Source: Pseudomonadota bacterium (GTDB lineage Bacteria; Pseudomonadota; Gammaproteobacteria; Burkholderiales; Burkholderiaceae). Taken from it: a DNA stretch of 19,460 nt. The stretch's first letter is position 1. Each line of letters starts with the position of its first letter. Below are positions 14,920 to 19,460 of this stretch, piece after piece. The DNA lies in assembly GCA_021783435.1 (NCBI GenBank), contig JAJXUC010000067.1:1-19460 (forward strand). The letters are read 5' to 3'. The notes beneath the pieces were generated by a model that was not told where the DNA came from, searched no databases, and was given only the letters and a program-made list of their open reading frames with translations. The position numbers and the translations under genes were made by a program.

Positions 14920-15581
14920 TGCGGGTCAACGGGCCTGTCCCCAAGCATCGCTCCTCGCCCATGCCCTTCCACGAACCGCTCGAAGTGCAAGGCCGCGTCG
15001 ATTTCAGTCAAGACCATTTCACCCTGTTCGGACTGCCCGCGCGGTTCACGCTCGATACGGACGCGCTGACCCGGACATGGCGGCAATTGCAGGCTGCCGT
15101 GCATCCGGACCGTTTCGTCAATGCCAGCCCTGCGGACAAGCGTTTGGCGATGCAGTGGTCGACCCAGGTCAACACCGCGTATCGCACACTCAAGGATGCG
15201 CAGCAGCGTGCGGCGTATCTGTGCGAATTGCGTGGCGTGGCCATCGACGCGGAACGCAATACCGCCATGCCGACCGAATTCCTGACGCAGCAGCTGCAGT
15301 GGCGCGAGCGGCTTGACGAAGTGCGCGAGGCGGGAGACGCCAGCGCATTGCAGGCCATGGTGGACGAGGTCGAGCGCGCACGCGATCAGGCATTGCTGCG
15401 ATTGGTCACGCTTCTGGACCAGGCTCCGCGGGCAAGCCCTGAGGTTCCGGAACTGCCGTCGCAGTCCACCCAGGACGCCGCGGCCCTGGTGCGGGTGCTG
15501 ATGTTCATCGACAAGTTCCGGCAGGACCTCGCCTCGCTGCTCCCACACCCAGGCTCCAACCTTTCCACTCCGGCAGCCTGA
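14919..15581 (+). CDS. hscB: Co-chaperone HscB (J-domain protein)
   Basis: HscB brings loaded IscU to HscA and stimulates HscA's ATPase. The core begins [14 protein letters not shown], followed by a J domain with the invariant HPD tripeptide in [10 protein letters not shown] and by [23 protein letters not shown]; the C-terminal half is the three-helix bundle that contacts IscU ([28 protein letters not shown]). E. coli HscB is 171 residues, so this 220-residue product has an N-terminal extension of about 35 residues plus a C-terminal tail. The start is uncertain: ATG 14919 overlaps the iscA stop (TGATG), suggesting coupled translation, while ATG 14961 gives a shorter protein starting [15 protein letters not shown]. 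Neither has a strong ribosome binding site. Confidence 0.93.
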   Translation: MRVNGPVPKHRSSPMPFHEPLEVQGRVDFSQDHFTLFGLPARFTLDTDALTRTWRQLQAAVHPDRFVNASPADKRLAMQWSTQVNTAYRTLKDAQQRAAYLCELRGVAIDAERNTAMPTEFLTQQLQWRERLDEVREAGDASALQAMVDEVERARDQALLRLVTLLDQAPRASPEVPELPSQSTQDAAALVRVLMFIDKFRQDLASLLPHPGSNLSTPAA

Positions 15582-15624
15582 GGCTTGCCGACATAACCGC
15601 GCGTCGCAACGCGCTTTTTGCCGC

Positions 15625-17529
15625 ATGGCTTTGCTCCAAATCTCCGAACCGGGCCAGTCTCCCGACCCGCATCAACGCCGCGTGGCCGTGGGTATCGATC
15701 TCGGGACGACCCATTCCCTCGTCGCCGTCGTGCGCAGCGGCGTGGCCGAGTGCCTGCCCGATGCCGAGGGCCGCGTGTTGCTTCCCTCCGTGGTGCGATA
15801 CGGACCTGACGCTCCGCCTGTGGTGGGCTGGGACGCACTGGCCCTGGGTGGCGATGATCCGCGCAACACCATCGCCTCGGTCAAGCGGCTGATGGGGCGT
15901 GATCTTGCCGATCTCGACCCAGGTTTGCATCTGCCCTACGTTTTCGATGACCGGCCCGGCCTGCTCGCCATCCAGACCTCGCAGGGCACCAAAACCCCGG
16001 TGGAGGTTTCAGCGGACATCCTGCGCGTCCTGAGAGCCCGCGCCGAGGCCGCGCTCGGGACCGATCTGGCCGGCGCGGTGATCACCGTTCCAGCGTATTT
16101 CGACGACGCGCAGCGTCAGGCGACGAAGGATGCCGCGCAGCTGGCGGGCCTCAACGTGCTGCGGCTGATCAACGAGCCGACTGCGGCGGCGGTGGCCTAC
16201 GGCCTGGACCAGGCCGCCGAGGGCGTGTATGCGGTGTACGACCTGGGCGGCGGTACGTTCGACGTGTCGGTCCTGCGTCTGACCAAGGGCGTGTTCGAGG
16301 TCATGGCCACGGGCGGCGACACCGCCCTCGGCGGCGACGACTACGACGCCTTGGTGGCCGCCGAGCTGGCGCGGCGCGGCCGCCTGGCCGGGCTCGATGC
16401 GCGGGCGCGTCGCGTCCTGCAGCGCGTGGCCCGTTCCGCCAAGGAGCAACTCAGCGTCCAGCCCGAAGTGCGGGTGCTGGCTGATTTGCCGGGCGGCCTG
16501 CGTATCGACCAGACGCTGACCCGGAGCGAACTCGCCCGGTGCACGGCCGAACTGACCCGGCGCACCATCACCCTGCTGCAACAGGTGCTGCGCGATGCGC
16601 AGATGTCGCGCGACGCCGTCTCCGGCATTGTGCTGGTGGGCGGTTCCACGCGCATGCCGGTGGTGCGCGAGGCGGTGCAGGAGTTTTTTGGCCGCCCGCC
16701 CCTGGTGAACCTCGATCCGGAGGAAGTGGTCGCCATCGGCGCCGCACGTCAGGCGCACGCGCTGGCCGGCAACCACAGTGATGACGACCCGCTTCTGCTC
16801 GATGTGATTCCGCTTTCACTCGGCCTGGAGACCATGGGCGGCTTGGTCGAGCGCATCATCCCGCGCAACGCCACCATCCCGACGGCGCGCGCGCAGGAGT
16901 TCACCACCTTCAAGGACGGGCAGACCGCCATGTCCATCCATGTCGTGCAGGGCGAGCGTGAACTGGTGGCCGATTGCCGCTCCCTGGCGCGTTTCGAGCT
17001 GCGCGGCATACCGCCCATGACGGCCGGGGCAGCGCGCGTGCTGGTCACGTTCCAGGTGGACGCCGATGGCTTGCTCGAAGTGAGCGCCCGTGAGCAAAGC
17101 ACGGGTGTGGCGGCCCAAGTGGACGTAAGGCCGAGCTATGGATTGTCAGATGTGCAGATCGCCGAAATGCTGCAGGCAGGCTTCGCCGCCGCGGATGCTG
17201 ATGCCCAACAACGCGTCCTGCATGAAGAGCGCGTGGGCGCCGAGCGCCTGCTTGATGCCACCCGTCACGCGATGCAGGAGGATTCCGATCTGCTCACGAA
17301 AACCGACATGGATGCCATTCACGCCGCGATGGCTGCTTTGGCGCAAAAAATGGGCGATACCGACCACCTTGCGATTCGCGCGGCTGCCGAGCACCTGGCG
17401 CATGCGACCGAGGCTTTCGCCGCGCAGCGCATGAATCGCAGCATTCAGCGCGCCCTGGCGGGGCGCAGCGTCAGCAGTCTGATGACTGATGCCCCGGCGC
17501 CAGCTTCCGTCATTCCGACCGAGTCCTGA
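15625..17529 (+). CDS. hscA: Hsp70-type chaperone HscA
   Basis: HscA is the specialised Hsp70 that binds the LPPVK motif of IscU and uses ATP to release the cluster to target proteins. The 634-residue protein has the Hsp70 nucleotide-binding domain: [14 protein letters not shown] (residues 23-36), [31 protein letters not shown] and [20 protein letters not shown]. The interdomain linker [11 protein letters not shown] is at about residues 390-400, followed by the substrate-binding domain ([38 protein letters not shown]) and a helical lid. It is slightly longer than E. coli HscA (616), mostly through an N-terminal extension before the first strand. It lies 43 bases after hscB and 3 bases before fdx. 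The position in the isc operon and the relaxed C-terminal sequence distinguish it from DnaK. Confidence 0.97.
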   Translation: MALLQISEPGQSPDPHQRRVAVGIDLGTTHSLVAVVRSGVAECLPDAEGRVLLPSVVRYGPDAPPVVGWDALALGGDDPRNTIASVKRLMGRDLADLDPGLHLPYVFDDRPGLLAIQTSQGTKTPVEVSADILRVLRARAEAALGTDLAGAVITVPAYFDDAQRQATKDAAQLAGLNVLRLINEPTAAAVAYGLDQAAEGVYAVYDLGGGTFDVSVLRLTKGVFEVMATGGDTALGGDDYDALVAAELARRGRLAGLDARARRVLQRVARSAKEQLSVQPEVRVLADLPGGLRIDQTLTRSELARCTAELTRRTITLLQQVLRDAQMSRDAVSGIVLVGGSTRMPVVREAVQEFFGRPPLVNLDPEEVVAIGAARQAHALAGNHSDDDPLLLDVIPLSLGLETMGGLVERIIPRNATIPTARAQEFTTFKDGQTAMSIHVVQGERELVADCRSLARFELRGIPPMTAGAARVLVTFQVDADGLLEVSAREQSTGVAAQVDVRPSYGLSDVQIAEMLQAGFAAADADAQQRVLHEERVGAERLLDATRHAMQEDSDLLTKTDMDAIHAAMAALAQKMGDTDHLAIRAAAEHLAHATEAFAAQRMNRSIQRALAGRSVSSLMTDAPAPASVIPTES

Positions 17530-17532
17530 GTC

Positions 17533-17865
17533 ATGCCCGTGATCACCATCCTGCCGCACCATGAATACTGCCCGCATGGCGCGACCGTCGAGGCCGAGCG
17601 CGGCACGTCCATCTGCGAGGCCTTGCTCGAGCACGACATCCCCATCGAGCATGCCTGCGAATTGTCCTGCGCCTGCACCACCTGCCATGTCATCGTGCGC
17701 AGGGGCTACGCATCCCTGGGGGACCCGGACGAAAGCGAGGAAGACCTGCTCGACCGTGCCTGGGGCCTGGAACCCACCTCGCGCCTGTCCTGCCAGGCCA
17801 TCGTGAGCGACCAGGATGTCACCATCGAGATTCCGCGTTATTCCATCAACCACGCCAAGGAGTAA
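17533..17865 (+). CDS. fdx: ISC-type [2Fe-2S] ferredoxin
   Basis: This 110-residue ferredoxin provides electrons for cluster assembly on IscU. The ligands Cys42, Cys48, Cys51 (in HACELSCACTTCHVIV) and Cys87 (SRLSCQAI) sit at the same positions as in E. coli Fdx. LPHHEYCPHGATVEAERGTS and DPDESEEDLLDRAWGLEPTS are typical of the adrenodoxin-like ISC ferredoxins. The start ATG is 3 bases after the hscA stop, implying coupled translation. It is the last recognisable isc gene; no iscX follows. A short GC-rich inverted repeat (17872-17886) lies just after the stop but has no T-tract. Confidence 0.97.
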   Translation: MPVITILPHHEYCPHGATVEAERGTSICEALLEHDIPIEHACELSCACTTCHVIVRRGYASLGDPDESEEDLLDRAWGLEPTSRLSCQAIVSDQDVTIEIPRYSINHAKE

Positions 17866-17895
17866 GGGACTCCGGGAGGCTCCCGGCGGCGCCGG

Positions 17896-19011
17896 CTATT
17901 CGTCGGCGTCAGCGTTGGTGAGGTACCAGTCCTTGCCTGCCAGGCAGGCGGCGCCTTCCGGGGTCGTTGCCAGAATCACGGGCTGGCTGCTGGCGTCGCG
18001 CAGGCGCAAGCCGGCCATGCTCAAGGCGTCCAAGACCGTGTCGGGCCCTAGGCATTCCATCGAGATGCGCGCGTAACCCTGTCGTGCCGCCTCGCGCATC
18101 AACGCGCGAAACAGGCGCGCGAGGTTGCGCTGCCAGAGGGGGGCGACAAGAAAATCCCGCACGTACAGGGTTTCGCCCACGGGCTCGCACACGGCGTAGC
18201 CGCGCAGCGCATCCGCGCCTGGGTGCGGCCCCGCGCCTCCCTGGGGGACGCGGGCCGTGAGCGTAAACAGCCGATAGTGGCGGGAGGGCTTTTGCACGAA
18301 GCGCCAGTGCAGAAAGGCGCGATCGCGCGTGCCGATGATGGTGCGATCCGCAGCCTGCTCCGCCCACAGCGCGTCGAACCGGTCATCGGGCTGGCTCAGC
18401 CACTGCGCATCGTGCTTGTCCCGATCGAGCAGGGAAGGCCCGATCAGACGCGCCGCATGGAGGATGGCGTCCAGCGCGCCGCCGACGAATCTGCGCAGCG
18501 CCGTGGGCAGCGCGAACGGGAGGTGGTCCGATGTGCGCAGCACGCCGACATACCGCCCCAGATGGCCCATGACCGCAAACCCGGCGCGCTTGACCACCGG
18601 CAGCGACTTGGCGTTGGGGAAGCCATACAGCACGGGATGGCTTGCCAGGCCTCGTTCCAGCACGGCGCGTTGCAAGGTCAGGGCCGGGAAGAGGGTGCGG
18701 TGCTGGGCATTGACCGCGAAGTCGCCCATCAGCCCGGCGGACAGGAACGCGGTGCCGCAGCGCATGGCGCGCAAACCGATGCCCACGGTTCCCACCGGAA
18801 CTTCGCTCTGCGCATGGCGCAGGAGCAGGACCATCGGCCGGCCTGCCGGATTGCCGCGATAGAACCACTCGAACTTGCCTTGCCTGCGCTCGGCGTGTCC
18901 CAGGTTCGAGGACCACAGGGCAATGATGCCGTGCGCGTCGGCGTCGAGATCGGCCGGCTCGACGCGATAAGCTTCCGGCTCGGCCCATGGCTCAGGCAGG
19001 GATCGAGCCAT
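17896..19011 (-). CDS. GNAT-like acyltransferase family protein, possibly with two GNAT halves
   Basis: A 371-residue cytoplasmic protein with no signal peptide or membrane segment. The N-terminal part (about residues 35-160) contains GKFEWFYRGNPAGRPMVLLL, VGTVGIGLRAM, AGLMGDFAVNAQHR and VLYGFPNAKSLPVVKRAGF, which has the strand order of a GNAT acetyltransferase ending in the usual 'asn near the helix, then GF' pattern. The second part has FLHWRFVQKPSRHYRLFTL, LRGYAVCEPVGETLYVRDFL, LFRALMREAARQGYARISME and a similar GLRLRD ending, so it may be a second degenerate GNAT repeat. The substrate is unknown. ATG 19011 is preferred over TTG 19029 because AGGA lies about 9 bases upstream. Either start overlaps the 3' end of the upstream methyltransferase gene, indicating an operon. 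It converges on fdx. Confidence 0.75.
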   Translation of the reverse strand: MARSLPEPWAEPEAYRVEPADLDADAHGIIALWSSNLGHAERRQGKFEWFYRGNPAGRPMVLLLRHAQSEVPVGTVGIGLRAMRCGTAFLSAGLMGDFAVNAQHRTLFPALTLQRAVLERGLASHPVLYGFPNAKSLPVVKRAGFAVMGHLGRYVGVLRTSDHLPFALPTALRRFVGGALDAILHAARLIGPSLLDRDKHDAQWLSQPDDRFDALWAEQAADRTIIGTRDRAFLHWRFVQKPSRHYRLFTLTARVPQGGAGPHPGADALRGYAVCEPVGETLYVRDFLVAPLWQRNLARLFRALMREAARQGYARISMECLGPDTVLDALSMAGLRLRDASSQPVILATTPEGAACLAGKDWYLTNADADE

Positions 19012-19460
19012 TCCCGAATTTCCTGGCAAACAGCACGCGGATCTGGCCTTGCGCGTCGCACACGGTGTCGACGGTGTCGAAGCTCGCGCTTTTGTTCAGC
19101 AATTGCAGCATGGCGGGGCCCTGGCCCAGGCCGACCTCGATGCCGAGCCAGCCTCCCGCACGCAGCACGGCGGGCGACTCGCGCAGCAGGCGCATCAGGA
19201 TGCCGACGCCGAACGGCCCGCCGTCGAAAGCCAGCGCGGGCTCGTGGCCGATGATTTCCGCGGGCATGCTGTCGAGTTTGCCCGCGGAGATGTAGGGCGG
19301 CGCGGACACGATCATGTCGATGCGCCCGCGGAACTCCGGTGTGTCGAAGGGGGCAAGCAGGTCGCCGGTGTGCAGTGCGACGCGGTCGCCCAGGCCAAGC
19401 CTCTCGGTGTTCCTGCGTGCCAGCTCGATGGCGTCCGCCGACAGGTCCGAGGCGTGGAGG
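18992..19460 (-). CDS. PrmC/HemK-like SAM-dependent methyltransferase (partial, 5' end outside window)
   Basis: The frame is open from the right edge to the TGA at 18992-18994, giving the last 155 residues. The sequence reads as the second half of a class I methyltransferase related to PrmC: ASDLSADAIELARRNTERLG is the SAM-binding acidic strand and helix, RVALHTGDLLAPFD follows, and IDMIVSAPPYIS takes the place of the DLIVSNPPYI motif. Then come HEPALAFDGGPFGVGILMRLL and LRAGGWLGIEVGLGQGPAMLQLL, both typical of PrmC. The motif residue expected to be Asn (or Asp/Ser) before PPY is Ala, so canonical glutamine methylation of release factors is doubtful. The gene overlaps the GNAT-like gene by 20 bases (from ATG 19011). 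An alternative reading is another small-molecule or protein N-methyltransferase of the same fold. Confidence 0.8.
   Translation of the reverse strand, partial: LHASDLSADAIELARRNTERLGLGDRVALHTGDLLAPFDTPEFRGRIDMIVSAPPYISAGKLDSMPAEIIGHEPALAFDGGPFGVGILMRLLRESPAVLRAGGWLGIEVGLGQGPAMLQLLNKSASFDTVDTVCDAQGQIRVLFARKFGNGSIPA

Overview
The window looks like a high-GC betaproteobacterial chromosome, most likely order Burkholderiales. The evidence is the glycine riboswitch in front of gcvTHP, an isc operon in the proteobacterial order iscR-S-U-A-hscB-hscA-fdx, a small Trp-rich membrane protein of the kind found in Burkholderiales, TRAP permeases and a YeiE-like LysR regulator. The genus cannot be fixed from the sequence alone. 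Nearly all the content is core metabolism; the accessory signals sit at the two edges.

Layout. (1) 1-137: the 3' half of a tRNA-Arg(ACG) gene without its 5' half, followed by a good rho-independent terminator. This is what one end of an island integrated in a tRNA gene looks like, with the island lying to the left of the window. (2) 234-2297: an orphan branched-chain-amino-acid-type periplasmic binding protein (+), a bidirectional terminator, a small class I cytochrome c (-) and a short Trp-rich membrane protein (+). (3) 2325-7169: a tandem glycine riboswitch and the glycine cleavage genes gcvT-gcvH-gcvP (+). (4) 7271-9703: TRAP transporter small and large permeases (-) with no binding protein in the window. 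(5) 9928-11974: a LysR regulator followed by selD (both -). (6) 12183-17865: the iron-sulfur cluster assembly operon (+), preceded by a promoter with two sequences resembling IscR type 1 operators. (7) 17896-19460: a two-gene (-) unit made of a PrmC/HemK-like methyltransferase, cut by the right edge, and an overlapping GNAT-like protein.

How the genes work together. Glycine binding to the riboswitch RNA should control the T, H and P proteins that break glycine down to CO2, ammonia and methylene-tetrahydrofolate. In the isc operon IscS supplies sulfur, IscU is the scaffold, IscA is an A-type carrier, HscB/HscA release the cluster and Fdx supplies electrons; IscR carrying a cluster probably represses the operon through the two upstream sites. 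SelD makes selenophosphate, but the enzymes that would use it (SelA, SelB, MnmH) are not here.

I found no CRISPR array, insertion sequence, phage gene, toxin-antitoxin pair or clear defence system. The items most worth following up are the tRNA remnant at the left edge, the paired IscR-like sites, the architecture of the gcvT leader, and the methyltransferase/GNAT pair at the right edge, whose methyltransferase lacks the usual catalytic Asn of the NPPY motif.
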